The notes beneath the pieces were generated by a model that saw only the letters and a list, made by a program, of their open reading frames with translations, was not told where the DNA came from and did no database searches. A stretch of 64,000 nt of DNA from Mycolicibacterium chitae (GTDB taxonomy: Bacteria > Actinomycetota > Actinomycetes > Mycobacteriales > Mycobacteriaceae), in the NCBI RefSeq assembly GCF_900637205.1, contig NZ_LR134355.1, forward strand, positions 1,302,001-1,366,000, in the 5' to 3' direction. Below, piece after piece: positions 46,557 through 56,265 of the stretch. The stretch's first letter is position 1, and the number at the start of each line of letters is the position of its first letter. A program made the position numbers and the translations under genes.

Positions 46557-49121
46557 GTGAAAGCCCTCCGCCGGTTCACCGTCCGTGCACACCTGCCGCA
46601 GCGGCTCGCCGCCCTCGCCCAGCTGTCGACCAACCTGCGCTGGTCGTGGGACAAACCCACCCAGGACCTGTTCGCCACGATCGACGACGAGCTGTGGCGC
46701 GGCTCCGGCGGCGATCCGGTGGCGCTGCTCGGCGCGGTGAGCCCGCAGCGGCTCGACGAACTGGCCGGCGACGACGAGTTCGTCACCCGGCTGGACGCCG
46801 TGAGCAGCGATCTCGAGCACTACCTGAGCCGGCCGCTGTGGTACCAGCAACAGTCCTCGGACGACCTGCCGACCGGGATCGCGTACTTCTCCATGGAGTT
46901 CGGCGTGGCCACGGTGCTGCCCAACTACTCCGGCGGGCTGGGCATCCTGGCCGGCGACCACCTGAAGTCGGCCTCGGACCTGGGCCTGCCGCTGATCGCG
47001 GTCGGCCTGCTCTACCGCTCGGGGTACTTCCGGCAGTCGCTGACCGCCGAGGGCTGGCAGCACGAGACCTACCCGTCGCTGGACCCGCACGGGCTGCCGC
47101 TGCGGCTGCTCGCCGATGCGGCCGGGAACCCCGCGCTGGTGGACCTGACGATGCCGGCCGGTGCCCAGTTGCGGGCCCGCATCTGGGTGGCCCAGGTGGG
47201 CCGGGTGCCGCTGCTGCTGCTCGACTCCGACATCCCGGAGAACGAGCACGACATGCGCGGGGTGACCGACCGGCTCTACGGCGGTGACCAGGAACATCGC
47301 ATCAAGCAGGAGATCCTGGCCGGCATCGGCGGCATCCGCGCGGTGCGCGCCTACACCGCCATCGAGGGCCTACCGGATCCCGAGGTCTACCACATGAACG
47401 AGGGGCACGCCGGCTTCCTCGGGGTGGAGCGGATCCGCGAGTACATCGCGTCGTCCGGGCTGGACTTCGACACCGCGCTGACGGTGGTGCGCTCGAGCAC
47501 CGTGTTCACCACCCACACCCCGGTGCCCGCCGGCATCGACCGGTTCCCGACCGAGATGGTGCGGCGCTACTTCGCCGACGACCGACCCAATCCGCTGCTG
47601 CCGGGCGTGCCGCTGGACCGGGTGATCGAGTTCGGCGCCGAGGACGACCCGGCGAAGTTCAACATGGCCCACATGGGGTTGCGCCTGGCCCAGCGCGCCA
47701 ACGGTGTCTCGCTGCTGCACGGCGAGGTCAGTCGGTCGATGTTCGCCGAGCTGTGGCCCGGATTCGATCCTGCCGACGTGCCGATCGGTTCGGTGACCAA
47801 CGGCGTGCACGCACCGACCTGGGCCGCCCCGCCGTGGATCGACCTGGCGTTCGAGTTGGCCGGCGACGACTCGCTGGGCGATCCCGACACCTGGCTGCGG
47901 GTCCAGCAGGTCGACGCGAGCCGGCTCTGGCAGATCCGCTCCGAGCTGCGCGCGCTGCTGATCGACGATGTGCGGGCCCGGCTGCGGCGCTCCTGGCTGG
48001 AGCGCGGCGCCACCGACGCCGAACTCGGCTGGATCTCGACGGCCTTCGACAAGGACGTGCTGACCATCGGGTTCGCCCGCCGGGTGCCCACCTACAAGCG
48101 GCTGACGCTGATGTTGCGCGACCCCGAGCGGCTCGAGGCGTTGCTGCTCGACGAGAGCCGTCCGGTGCAGCTGATCGTCGCGGGCAAGTCACACCCGGCC
48201 GACGACGGCGGCAAGGCGCTGATCCAGCAGGTGGTGCGGTTCGCCGACCGCCACGAGGTGCGGCACCGCATCGCGTTCCTGCCGGACTACGACATGTCGA
48301 TGGCGCGGCTGCTCTACTGGGGCTGCGACGTCTGGCTGAACAATCCGCTGCGGCCGCTCGAGGCCTGCGGCACCTCCGGCATGAAGAGCGCGCTCAACGG
48401 CGGGTTGAACCTGTCGATCCGCGACGGCTGGTGGGACGAGTGGTACGACGGCCAGAACGGTTGGGAGATCCCGACCGCCGCGGGCGTGGCCGACGAGGCC
48501 CGCCGCGACGACCTCGAGGCCGCCGCCCTCTACGACCTGCTGTCCGGGTCGGTCACCCCGAACTTCTACGACCGCGACGACGCCGGCGTGCCGACCCGGT
48601 GGGTCGAGATGGTGCGCCACACCCTGCAGGTCCTCGGGCCCAAGGTGCTGGCCTCGCGGATGGTGCGCGACTACACCGAGCAGTACTACGCGCCGGCCGC
48701 GCAGTCGTTCCGGCGCACCGCCGGGTCGTCGTTCGAACCCGCGCGCGAATTCACCGACTACCGCCGGCGCGTCGAGGCGGCTTGGCCGCAGATCGCGATC
48801 GCCGACGTCGACGCCACCGGGCTGCCGGACACGCCGCTGCTGGGTTCGGAGCTGACGCTGACCGCGACCGTGCAACTGGCCGGGTTGCGGCCCGACGAGG
48901 TGGACGTGCAAGCAGTGCTGGGACGGGTGGACGGCACCGATTCGTTGCTGGATCCGGTGACCGTGGCCATGGCCCACACCGGTGCCGGCGAGGGTGGCGA
49001 GGTGTTCCGCGCCGCGGTCGCGCTGCCGGTCGCCGGTTCGGTGGGGTACACCGTCCGGGTGTTGCCGCGCCACGAACTGCTCGCCGGTGACAACGAACTC
49101 GGATTGGTGACGCTGGCGTGA
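46557..49121 (+). CDS. glgP: Glycogen (alpha-glucan) phosphorylase
   Basis: Releases glucose-1-phosphate from alpha-glucan; in mycobacteria this feeds maltose-1-phosphate synthesis. The 854 residues have the DUF3417 N-terminal region and the PLP lysine in GTSGMKSALNGG (about 610), with the phosphate site YLPDYDMSMA. GTG 46557 gives the family start KALRRFTVRAHLP; TAGGGT at 46543-46548 lies eight bases upstream. The 174-base region shared with glgE holds this -10 but no clear glgE promoter by eye. Confidence 0.95.
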   Translation: MKALRRFTVRAHLPQRLAALAQLSTNLRWSWDKPTQDLFATIDDELWRGSGGDPVALLGAVSPQRLDELAGDDEFVTRLDAVSSDLEHYLSRPLWYQQQSSDDLPTGIAYFSMEFGVATVLPNYSGGLGILAGDHLKSASDLGLPLIAVGLLYRSGYFRQSLTAEGWQHETYPSLDPHGLPLRLLADAAGNPALVDLTMPAGAQLRARIWVAQVGRVPLLLLDSDIPENEHDMRGVTDRLYGGDQEHRIKQEILAGIGGIRAVRAYTAIEGLPDPEVYHMNEGHAGFLGVERIREYIASSGLDFDTALTVVRSSTVFTTHTPVPAGIDRFPTEMVRRYFADDRPNPLLPGVPLDRVIEFGAEDDPAKFNMAHMGLRLAQRANGVSLLHGEVSRSMFAELWPGFDPADVPIGSVTNGVHAPTWAAPPWIDLAFELAGDDSLGDPDTWLRVQQVDASRLWQIRSELRALLIDDVRARLRRSWLERGATDAELGWISTAFDKDVLTIGFARRVPTYKRLTLMLRDPERLEALLLDESRPVQLIVAGKSHPADDGGKALIQQVVRFADRHEVRHRIAFLPDYDMSMARLLYWGCDVWLNNPLRPLEACGTSGMKSALNGGLNLSIRDGWWDEWYDGQNGWEIPTAAGVADEARRDDLEAAALYDLLSGSVTPNFYDRDDAGVPTRWVEMVRHTLQVLGPKVLASRMVRDYTEQYYAPAAQSFRRTAGSSFEPAREFTDYRRRVEAAWPQIAIADVDATGLPDTPLLGSELTLTATVQLAGLRPDEVDVQAVLGRVDGTDSLLDPVTVAMAHTGAGEGGEVFRAAVALPVAGSVGYTVRVLPRHELLAGDNELGLVTLA

Positions 49122-49966
49122 GCGGCCCGTTGACCGTCGCACTCGACGGTGGACCGTACGGCTTGACCGCGGGCCCGGACCAGCGGATGTGGGTCACCCT
49201 GGTGCACAGCGGGGAGATCGCGCGGGTCGGTGCCGACGGTGCCTTCGACATCTTCCCGGTGGCGCCGGACGCCAAGCCGTCCAACATCGTCGCCGGCCCG
49301 GACGGCGCGCTGTGGTTCACCCGCGCCGGAGACGGACGCATCGGACGGGTCACGGTGGACGGTGAGTTCAGCGACTACGAGTTGGGCGAGGGGAGCATGC
49401 CGTTCGGGATCACCAACGGCCCCGACGGTTGTCTCTGGTTCACCGACATGACCTCGGGCACCGTCGGCCGGATCACCACGGACGGAGAGATCTCCGTCGA
49501 GCAGGCCGTCGGCGGGATGCCCTCGATGATCGTCGCCGGCCCTGACCGCGCGGTGTGGTTCACGTTGAACCAGGGCAACGCGATCGGCCGGCTGGACCTC
49601 GAGGGCGAACTCACGGTCCGCAAGCTGCCCACCCCGAGCGCGGGGCCGGTCGGGATCGCGACCACCCACGACGACGCCGTCTGGTTCACCGAGATCCTCG
49701 CCGAGAAGCTGGGCCGCATCCCGATGGACGAGGCCATGCAGGAACTCGACATGCCGGGTAAGCCGCACGCCGTGGTGGCCGACCCGGCCGGCGGTGTCTG
49801 GGTCAGCCTGTGGGGCAGCGATCAGTTGGCCCGCGTCGACGCGGACGGCGAGGCCGTCACGTTCGATCTGCCGCCGGGCAGCGAGCCGCACGGGCTGGCG
49901 ATCGGCCCCGACGGCGCGCTGTGGGTGGCCCTGGAAAGCGGTTTCGTGCTGCGCCTGCCCGACTGA
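49118..49966 (+). CDS. Vgb-like beta-propeller lyase (virginiamycin B lyase family)
   Basis: The 282 residues are six or seven repeats of about 42 residues of the type IVAGPDGALWFT...GRIGRV, the propeller of streptogramin B lyases (Vgb) that open the macrolactone by elimination. Candidate catalytic His and Glu occur (KPHAVV, VWFTEILAEK, EPHGLA), but a match to the known active site needs alignment, so resistance activity is not certain. No signal peptide: cytoplasmic. GTG 49118 overlaps the glgP stop (GTGA), which is odd for an unrelated function. Confidence 0.8.
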   Translation: MSGPLTVALDGGPYGLTAGPDQRMWVTLVHSGEIARVGADGAFDIFPVAPDAKPSNIVAGPDGALWFTRAGDGRIGRVTVDGEFSDYELGEGSMPFGITNGPDGCLWFTDMTSGTVGRITTDGEISVEQAVGGMPSMIVAGPDRAVWFTLNQGNAIGRLDLEGELTVRKLPTPSAGPVGIATTHDDAVWFTEILAEKLGRIPMDEAMQELDMPGKPHAVVADPAGGVWVSLWGSDQLARVDADGEAVTFDLPPGSEPHGLAIGPDGALWVALESGFVLRLPD

Positions 49967-50080
49967 GCGGGAACCACCTGCCCGGGTGTATCTGCGGTGC
50001 AGGTAAGTTCCGGAAAGGGGCGTCGCGGGTCGTCGCATCGGGGCGACGGAGTCGGCCGAACGCCCGGGAGGGGCAGCATC

Positions 50081-50890
50081 GTGATCCTTGGTCGTCGTTT
50101 CGCCGCGGGCGTGGCGGGTCTGCTCTTGGTGCTGTCGGCCCCGCCGGCGGGCGCGGATCCCGAACCGGTGACGGAACCCGGCGTCGAGGTCGCGGCCGTC
50201 GCTGCGCCGCTCGATCCGGCGGATCCCGCTGCGGCGCCGGTGGATCCGGCCGTGGCGGTGGATCCGGGCGAGTTGCCTCCAGGGGAGGCCCCGCCCGTCG
50301 ATGAGGCCGTGGTCGTCTCCGCGCCGCCGGCGACCTCCGAAGCCCCCGACGGCTGGACGCTGACCGTCGGCGCCACCGATGAGGTCCTGCGCCCCATCGC
50401 GCCGCTGACCACCGCGCTGTCGTCGCGCAGCTACGAGGTGGCCGGGGTGTTCAACGGAGCGGTGAGCGGCCCCGGTGATGACGGCGAGGTCCCCGAGGGC
50501 GTGCTCGAGGTCGGCTATCACGTGGGCTGCGGCATCGACATGAGTACCTCCAACGGCGTCACGCTCACCGGCAGTGTCGGCATGACGCCGTCGGTCGGTC
50601 TGCTGGGCATCGATGCGGCCGGTGTGATCGCCGACGGGATCGCGCCGGTGCTGTCGACGCCGATCAGCGGCGGCATCGCGATCGGCCTCAAGCCGGGCAT
50701 CATCCACATCGTCCCGGTGACCAAGAAGGAGTACAAGGGCGCCGAACCGTGGGTGTCGATCAACGGCTTCCAGATCAAGATCGACGGCTGCGTGGGTGAA
50801 TCGTTCATCCGGTCCTACGCGGTGCTGACCCGTTCGACCGATGTCTCCGATGCCATTCAGGCCTACTACGGGACGACGAAGAAGGTCTGA
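50081..50890 (+). CDS. MspA-family exported protein with Pro/Ala/Asp-rich N-terminal region
   Basis: The 269 residues begin with a signal peptide (RR, hydrophobic core 8-20, cleavage after about AGA25), then a low-complexity region rich in Pro, Ala, Asp and Val to about 95. The MspA-type beta domain follows (ALSSRSYEVAGVFNGAVSG, GVLEVGYHVGCGIDM, VSINGFQIKIDGCVG). MspA porins form octameric outer-membrane channels; the Pro-rich stretch and two Cys (in VGCG and DGCV) are not found in MspA itself, so this is a divergent family member that may or may not form pores. GTG 50081 has GGGAGGGG upstream. Confidence 0.82.
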   Translation: MILGRRFAAGVAGLLLVLSAPPAGADPEPVTEPGVEVAAVAAPLDPADPAAAPVDPAVAVDPGELPPGEAPPVDEAVVVSAPPATSEAPDGWTLTVGATDEVLRPIAPLTTALSSRSYEVAGVFNGAVSGPGDDGEVPEGVLEVGYHVGCGIDMSTSNGVTLTGSVGMTPSVGLLGIDAAGVIADGIAPVLSTPISGGIAIGLKPGIIHIVPVTKKEYKGAEPWVSINGFQIKIDGCVGESFIRSYAVLTRSTDVSDAIQAYYGTTKKV

Positions 50891-50977
50891 CGACCGGCGC
50901 GAGGGTGCGCAGAACACGTCAGATTGTCGGCGTGTCGGCCGGGAACACGCCCGCTCGCGCTGAGGTGGTGGCGGGGG

Positions 50978-52423
50978 TCAGGGGAAGCGCTTGAGGCAGC
51001 GGGCCTGATCGCCGAGCACGCCGGTGCGAAACGCGTCGATGCGGGAGAACCCGGCGGGCACCGACTCGCCGTTGACGTCGCTGGCTACCAGGCCGTTGCT
51101 CAGCAGACCGGCGACGGCCTCGTCCAGGTCGCCGGCCGTGAGCGCGATGGTGTTGCCGTCGGGGGTGGTGACCCGCTGGGCCAAGATGGTGGTCGCCACC
51201 CCGGTCAGGCAGGCGGTGCGCAGCGCGGCCTCGGCGGTGTCGAGCGCCAGGTTGCCGCGGGCGTGCTGCAGGGCCAGCATGTAGCGCGACACCAACACCG
51301 AATACGCCGAGTTGTCGCCGGAAAACGGTGCGCCTGGGTCGAATTCGGTGGGGCTGGAGCCCATCTCGGCGAGACCCGCGAGGTCGACGGTGATGGTGTT
51401 GGTCGCCGGACAGTACGACGCGGGCGGGCTGGGCCGCGCATCCGGACAGCTCGACGGGTCGGTGTCGAAGCTCAACTCGGGCGGCGCGGACGGCGTGAAC
51501 TTGGTGTTCAGCGCGTCGATGAACGAGCGTACCGATTCCTCGGTCACCGGCCATTCGCCGGTCTCGCCCTGCTGCAGCGCCACCGGCAGTTCGCCGCGGC
51601 GCTGCTTGACCTCCTTGGCGTCGATGGCCGCGCACGCCGCGGCGCCGTCGGTGAAGCCGAACTGGAACGCCGAGATGCGCTCGAACGCCGAACCGTGCTC
51701 GTCGATGTCGTCGCTGTAGACGAAGTCGTCCTCGGTGAGCAGCGGATCGCGGAACACGATCATCCCGGCCAGCAGGTTGTTCAGCCCGTCGCCGGTGCTC
51801 AGCGTGAACCGGTCGGAGTTGTCCTCGGCCACCCATCGCATGTAGGCGCCGGAGAAACAGTCGGCCTGCTGTTCGGCCACCAACGTCGAGGTGCCGCGCC
51901 GGTTCAGCCGGGCCTGCTGCTGCACCGAATGGCCGTACTCGTGGGCCAGCACCATGGTGATCGCCATGTCGCCGTGCGCCTGTCGCAGCGCGGGCAGCAA
52001 CACGGCGCGGTCCCAGCCGATGGTGTTGTCGATGGGGCAGAAGGCCGCGTTGACCAGGCCGTAGGTCTCCGATCCGCAGAACACGCCGTCGTAATCGTCG
52101 GCGTCCCAGGAGATCACCGCGTCGACGGGACGAAAAGTACGGCCCGGGAACGCTGCTGGGAAGGCGCCGTCCCAGAACTGCTCGATGTCGGCGACAGACT
52201 GCCCGGCGATCTCGTCGATCTCACCGCCGTCGGACTCGGCGACCGAGCGCCCCTCGCGGTGCACGCTGTCGCGCAGACCCGTCGGCCCGTCGACGGCGCG
52301 CATCCCGGCGACCTTGAACGGATCGGCGAACACCGAGACCGGCGCGCCCTGCACGGTGGTGGAACAGGCTGCCAACATCACCGCCGCGGCACCGATCGCA
52401 AAACCCAGGCCCCGCCTCGGCAT
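50978..52423 (-). CDS. Lipoprotein neutral zinc metallopeptidase
   Basis: The 481 residues have a lipoprotein signal (hydrophobic 8-18, lipobox LAAC with Cys20) and the zinc-protease motif HEYGH at 161-165, with a further acidic ligand in VAEQQADCFSG about 20 residues on, the neutral zinc metallopeptidase pattern. It would be anchored on the outer face of the plasma membrane and cut proteins there. M. smegmatis LpqM, a HExxH lipoprotein needed for conjugal DNA transfer, is built in a similar way, but orthology is not shown. Convergent with the MspA-like gene; 87 bases between stops. Confidence 0.87.
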   Translation of the reverse strand: MPRRGLGFAIGAAAVMLAACSTTVQGAPVSVFADPFKVAGMRAVDGPTGLRDSVHREGRSVAESDGGEIDEIAGQSVADIEQFWDGAFPAAFPGRTFRPVDAVISWDADDYDGVFCGSETYGLVNAAFCPIDNTIGWDRAVLLPALRQAHGDMAITMVLAHEYGHSVQQQARLNRRGTSTLVAEQQADCFSGAYMRWVAEDNSDRFTLSTGDGLNNLLAGMIVFRDPLLTEDDFVYSDDIDEHGSAFERISAFQFGFTDGAAACAAIDAKEVKQRRGELPVALQQGETGEWPVTEESVRSFIDALNTKFTPSAPPELSFDTDPSSCPDARPSPPASYCPATNTITVDLAGLAEMGSSPTEFDPGAPFSGDNSAYSVLVSRYMLALQHARGNLALDTAEAALRTACLTGVATTILAQRVTTPDGNTIALTAGDLDEAVAGLLSNGLVASDVNGESVPAGFSRIDAFRTGVLGDQARCLKRFP

Positions 52424-52503
52424 ACTGGCGCCACCTCCCGACCCCGAGGAGCCCGCGCCCCCGTTTCGCCAGTCAGACTAACGGCGCGGCGCGCCGACCG
52501 GGA

Positions 52504-54555
52504 TCACTTGCCGTCCAATGTCGCGCGCAGACGCGTCAATGCCTGCCGGACCGCGGCCGGATCCGTCGTCGACCAGAACGGCGGCAGCGAGGCCCGCAGA
52601 TAGCCGGCGTAGCGCGCGGTGGCCATCCTGGAGTCCAGGACCGCCACCACGCCGCGATCGTCGGCCCGGCGCAGCAGTCGCCCGGCGCCCTGGGCCAGCA
52701 GCAGCGCCGCGTGCGAGGCCGAGACCGCCATGAACCCGTTGCCGCCGCGCGCGCCGATCGAGCGCTGCCGCGCCGTCAGCAGCGGATCGTCCGGGCGGGG
52801 GAACGGGATGCGGTCGATGAGCACCAGCGACAGCGACGGGCCCGGCACGTCGACGCCCTGCCACAGCGACAGCGTCCCGAACAGCGAGGTGGCGTCGTCG
52901 GCGGCGAACTGTTCGATGAGCGTCGAGGTGGACTCCTCGCCCTGACAGAGCACCGGGGTGTCCAACCGTTCCCGCATGACCTCCGCGGCGGCCCGGGCCG
53001 CGCGCATCGAGGAGAACAGACCCAGGGTGCGGCCGCCGATCGCGGTGATCAATTCCTCGATCTCGCTGAGCTGTTCGCTGGTCCCGGTGCCGTCCCGACC
53101 CGGCGGGGGCAGCTTCTTGGCGACATAGAGGATGCCGGCCTTGGCGTGCTGGAAGGGCGATCCGACGTCGATGCCGCGCCACTGCGGAGCGGCCGGCGCC
53201 GGGGTGTTGTCGGGTTCCTTGCTGGGGGCGCGGGTCAGGCCCCACGCGGCGGCCATCGAGTCGAAGGTGCCGCCCACGGTCAGCGTCGCCGAAGTCAGCA
53301 CCGTCGTCGTGGTCGCGAACAGACGCGCGCGCAGCAGGCCCGCCACCGACAGCGGCGCGACGCGCAGCACCGGGCGCACCGAGCCGCGGCTCTCCTCGTG
53401 GTCGAGCCAGACCACGTCGGTGCGCTCGGTCAACGGCGGCCCGAACGACTCGAGGATCCGGGCGGCGGTATCGGCGATGTCGCTGAGGCCGGCCACGGCC
53501 TCGGCCCGCGCCGCGGCGGCCTGCGGGTCACCCGGGGTGGGGTTGATCGCCGAGCGCGCCGCGTGCGCGGCGTCGCGCAGGCTGGTCAGGTACGTGGCCA
53601 GTTCGTCGTCAAGGTGGTCGATGCGGCCGGGCTCGGCGTCGTGGATCGCGGAGGTGAAGGTCGCGGCGGCGGCGTCGAGGCGTGTCACCAGTTCCGGGCC
53701 GATCAACCGGCTGCTGCGCCGCTGGGCCACCCCGAGGCTCGCCGGGGTCAGTTCGCCGGTGGCCACCGCGGTGACCCGGTCCACCAACTCGTGCGCCTCG
53801 TCGACCACCAGCAGGTCGTGCTCGGGCAGCACCGAGGCGTCGGCGATCGCGTCGATGGACAACAGGGCGTGGTTGGTGACGACGACGTCGGCCAAACCCG
53901 CCGCGCCGCGGGCCTTTTCGGAGAAGCAGTCGGTGCCGTACGGGCAGCGGGACACCCCGATGCACTCGCGCGCGGACACGCTGACCTGGCCCCAGGCCCG
54001 TTCGCTGACACCGGGCTTGAGCTCGTCGCGGTCACCGGTCTCGGTCTCCGAGGACCACGCCGTGAGCCGCTGCACCTCCCGGCCCAGGGCGGTGGCCGCG
54101 AACGGTTCGAACAGTTCGTCCTGCGCGGCCTCGGCGGCCTCGGAATCGGTGCCGCCGCTGTGGATCTTGTTCAGGCACAGGTAGTTTCCGCGGCCCTTGA
54201 GCAGCGCGAAGCGCGGCTTGCGGGGCAGTTTCGCGGTGAGCGCCTCGGCCAGGCGGGGCAGGTCGCGGTCCACGAGTTGGCGCTGCAGGGCGATGGTCGC
54301 CGTCGAGACGACGACGGCCGCGCGCGAGGGGTCGCGGTCGGCCGAGATCGCCGCGGCCAGCGCGGGCACCAGGTAGGCGAGTGACTTTCCGGTGCCGGTG
54401 CCGGCCTGCACCGCCAGATGCTCGCCGGTGGCGAACGCGCGCGCCACGGCCTGGGCCATCTCGATCTGCCCGGACCGTTCGGTGCCGCCGAGCGCGGCGA
54501 CCGCCTCGGCCAGCAGTTCGACGGTGCCGGCCTGTTCGGGGTCGCCGACCGTCAT
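52504..54555 (-). CDS. dinG: DinG-family ATP-dependent DNA helicase
   Basis: XPD-like superfamily 2 helicase, 683 residues. Walker A AGTGTGKS is at 51-58, four Cys (127, 198, 204, 210) fit the iron-sulfur cluster, and the DEAH box is at 252-255. The second RecA domain has the GRLLRRADDRG motif. The M. tuberculosis homologue is Rv1329c. The ATG lies 10 bases after the pncB stop, so the two are probably one operon. Confidence 0.94.
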   Translation of the reverse strand: MTVGDPEQAGTVELLAEAVAALGGTERSGQIEMAQAVARAFATGEHLAVQAGTGTGKSLAYLVPALAAAISADRDPSRAAVVVSTATIALQRQLVDRDLPRLAEALTAKLPRKPRFALLKGRGNYLCLNKIHSGGTDSEAAEAAQDELFEPFAATALGREVQRLTAWSSETETGDRDELKPGVSERAWGQVSVSARECIGVSRCPYGTDCFSEKARGAAGLADVVVTNHALLSIDAIADASVLPEHDLLVVDEAHELVDRVTAVATGELTPASLGVAQRRSSRLIGPELVTRLDAAAATFTSAIHDAEPGRIDHLDDELATYLTSLRDAAHAARSAINPTPGDPQAAAARAEAVAGLSDIADTAARILESFGPPLTERTDVVWLDHEESRGSVRPVLRVAPLSVAGLLRARLFATTTTVLTSATLTVGGTFDSMAAAWGLTRAPSKEPDNTPAPAAPQWRGIDVGSPFQHAKAGILYVAKKLPPPGRDGTGTSEQLSEIEELITAIGGRTLGLFSSMRAARAAAEVMRERLDTPVLCQGEESTSTLIEQFAADDATSLFGTLSLWQGVDVPGPSLSLVLIDRIPFPRPDDPLLTARQRSIGARGGNGFMAVSASHAALLLAQGAGRLLRRADDRGVVAVLDSRMATARYAGYLRASLPPFWSTTDPAAVRQALTRLRATLDGK

Positions 54556-54565
54556 CGGTGCGCGG

Positions 54566-55852
54566 TCACGGCGCGACCAGCCGGGTCGGAATGGCCGGCT
54601 CGCCGCGGGACAGTTTGAGCCCCTCCCACGGCAGGCTGGTCAGCCCCGTCGAGACCAGGGCGCGCGCCGCCCCCAGGCCGCCGTCGTCGACCCGGCGTCC
54701 GGCCCGCACCAGCGGCACGCTCAGCGCTCGGCCGCCGTCGGCGTCGGCGGGGGGCCGCCCGGCGGGGAACACCACTTCCTCGGTGATGGTGCCCGACGGT
54801 TTGGCCAGCCGCACGGCCTGTTTCGCGCCGCCGTGGGACTGCTTGTGGCTGCTGCGCTTGCTCACCGGCCGGCCGTCGACCTCGACCAGTTTGTAGACCA
54901 TGTTGGCGGTGGGCGCGCCCGAGCCGGTGACCAGCGAGGTGCCCACGCCGTAGCTGTCGACGGGCTCGGCGCGCAGCGCGGCGATCGCGAACTCGTCGAG
55001 ATCCCCGGAGACCACGATGCGGGTGTCGGTGGCGCCCAGCTCGTCGAGCTGGCGGCGGACCTGACCGGCCAGCACCCCCAGGTCGCCGGAGTCGATGCGC
55101 ACCGCGCCCAGTTCCGGGCCCGCCGCGGCGACCGCGTTGGCCACCCCGGCGGTGACGTCGTAGGTGTCGACCAGCAGCGTGGTGCCCACCCCCAGCGCGG
55201 CCACCTGCGCGCGGAACGCGGCCGGCTCGTCGGGGCCGTCGGGCCCGGTGTAGAGCATGGTGAAGGCGTGCGCGCTGGTGCCCAGCGCCGGGACGCCGTA
55301 GGTGCGGTCGGCCTCCAGGTTGGAGCTGCCGTCGAACCCGGCGATGTAGGCGGCGCGCGCCGCGGCGACCGCGGCCCGCTCGTGGGTGCGCCGCGAACCC
55401 ATCTCGATCAGCCGCCGTCCCGCCGCGGCGCTGACCATCCGCGCGGCCGCCGAGGCGATCGCGCTGTCGTGGTTGAAGATTGACAGCGACAGCGTCTCCA
55501 GCAGCACGCATTCGGCGAAGGTGCCGTGTACGGAGAGCACGGGGGAGTCCGGGAAGTACAGCTCGCCCTCGGCGTAGCCGTCGACATCGCCGCCGAAGCT
55601 GAAGTCGCGCAGGTACTCCAGGGTGGTGTCGTCGCAGAACGCGGCCACCGACTCGAGTGCGGCGTCGTCAAACCTGAACTGGGCCAGGGCATCCAGGAAG
55701 CGGCCGGTGCCGGCGACCACGCCGTAGCGTCGGCCGGCCGGCAGGCGGCGGGCGAACAGCTCGAAGCCGGCCCGGCGTTCGGCGGTGCCGTCGCGCAGCG
55801 CCGCCGACAGCATGGTCAGCTCGTATTTGTCGGTCAGCAACGCCGGCGTCAC
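54566..55852 (-). CDS. pncB: Nicotinate phosphoribosyltransferase
   Basis: Joins nicotinate to PRPP to form nicotinate mononucleotide in NAD salvage. The 428 residues have [11 protein letters not shown] at the N-terminus, the active-site His and SGDLDEF stretch, and [13 protein letters not shown] 55852 is preceded by TAACGT (minus strand, 55860-55865) seven bases upstream, so it is probably leaderless. Divergent from clpS across 81 bases; homologue Rv1330c is also followed by dinG. Confidence 0.95.
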   Translation of the reverse strand: MTPALLTDKYELTMLSAALRDGTAERRAGFELFARRLPAGRRYGVVAGTGRFLDALAQFRFDDAALESVAAFCDDTTLEYLRDFSFGGDVDGYAEGELYFPDSPVLSVHGTFAECVLLETLSLSIFNHDSAIASAAARMVSAAAGRRLIEMGSRRTHERAAVAAARAAYIAGFDGSSNLEADRTYGVPALGTSAHAFTMLYTGPDGPDEPAAFRAQVAALGVGTTLLVDTYDVTAGVANAVAAAGPELGAVRIDSGDLGVLAGQVRRQLDELGATDTRIVVSGDLDEFAIAALRAEPVDSYGVGTSLVTGSGAPTANMVYKLVEVDGRPVSKRSSHKQSHGGAKQAVRLAKPSGTITEEVVFPAGRPPADADGGRALSVPLVRAGRRVDDGGLGAARALVSTGLTSLPWEGLKLSRGEPAIPTRLVAP

Positions 55853-55920
55853 CAAGGGAACGTTAGCGGATCGATGAGCGAGCGGGTGAGGAGCGAGTTT
55901 TTCCCGAGATCGCCGCCCGC

Positions 55921-55934
55921 TATCCTGGGACCCA
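55921..55934 (+). promoter_or_regulatory. -10 box for leaderless clpS transcript
   Basis: TATCCT at 55921-55926 ends seven bases before ATG 55934. No ribosome binding site is present, so transcription probably begins at the start codon. Confidence 0.55.
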
Positions 55935-56236
55935 TGGCTGCGTCAGCACCGACCAAGCCCGGGTCGGTAGGGCAACGGCAGGACGACTCGGTCGAGGCGA
56001 CCCAGCGTCCGTGGGTGACCATCGTGTGGGACGACCCGGTGAACCTGATGAACTACGTGACCTACATCCTGCAGAAGCTGTTCGGCTACTCCGAACCGCA
56101 CGCCACCAAGCTGATGTTGCAGGTGCACAACGAGGGTAAGGCCGTGGTGTCGTCGGGCACCCGGGAGTCCATGGAAGTCGACGTCACCAAGCTGCACGCG
56201 GCGGGCCTGTGGGCCACCATGCAGCAGGACCGCTGA
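55934..56236 (+). CDS. clpS: ATP-dependent Clp protease adaptor ClpS
   Basis: Delivers N-end-rule substrates to ClpC/ClpP. The 100 residues have a flexible N-terminus, then the ClpS core with [14 protein letters not shown] (binding pocket Asn-Asp region) and [14 protein letters not shown] 55934 matches M. tuberculosis ClpS length; the frame is open far upstream but antisense to pncB. The DUF2017 gene follows after 29 bases. Confidence 0.95.
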   Translation: MAASAPTKPGSVGQRQDDSVEATQRPWVTIVWDDPVNLMNYVTYILQKLFGYSEPHATKLMLQVHNEGKAVVSSGTRESMEVDVTKLHAAGLWATMQQDR

Positions 56237-56265
56237 CGGTAGCGCGAGGGTCGGGCGAGTAGCGA

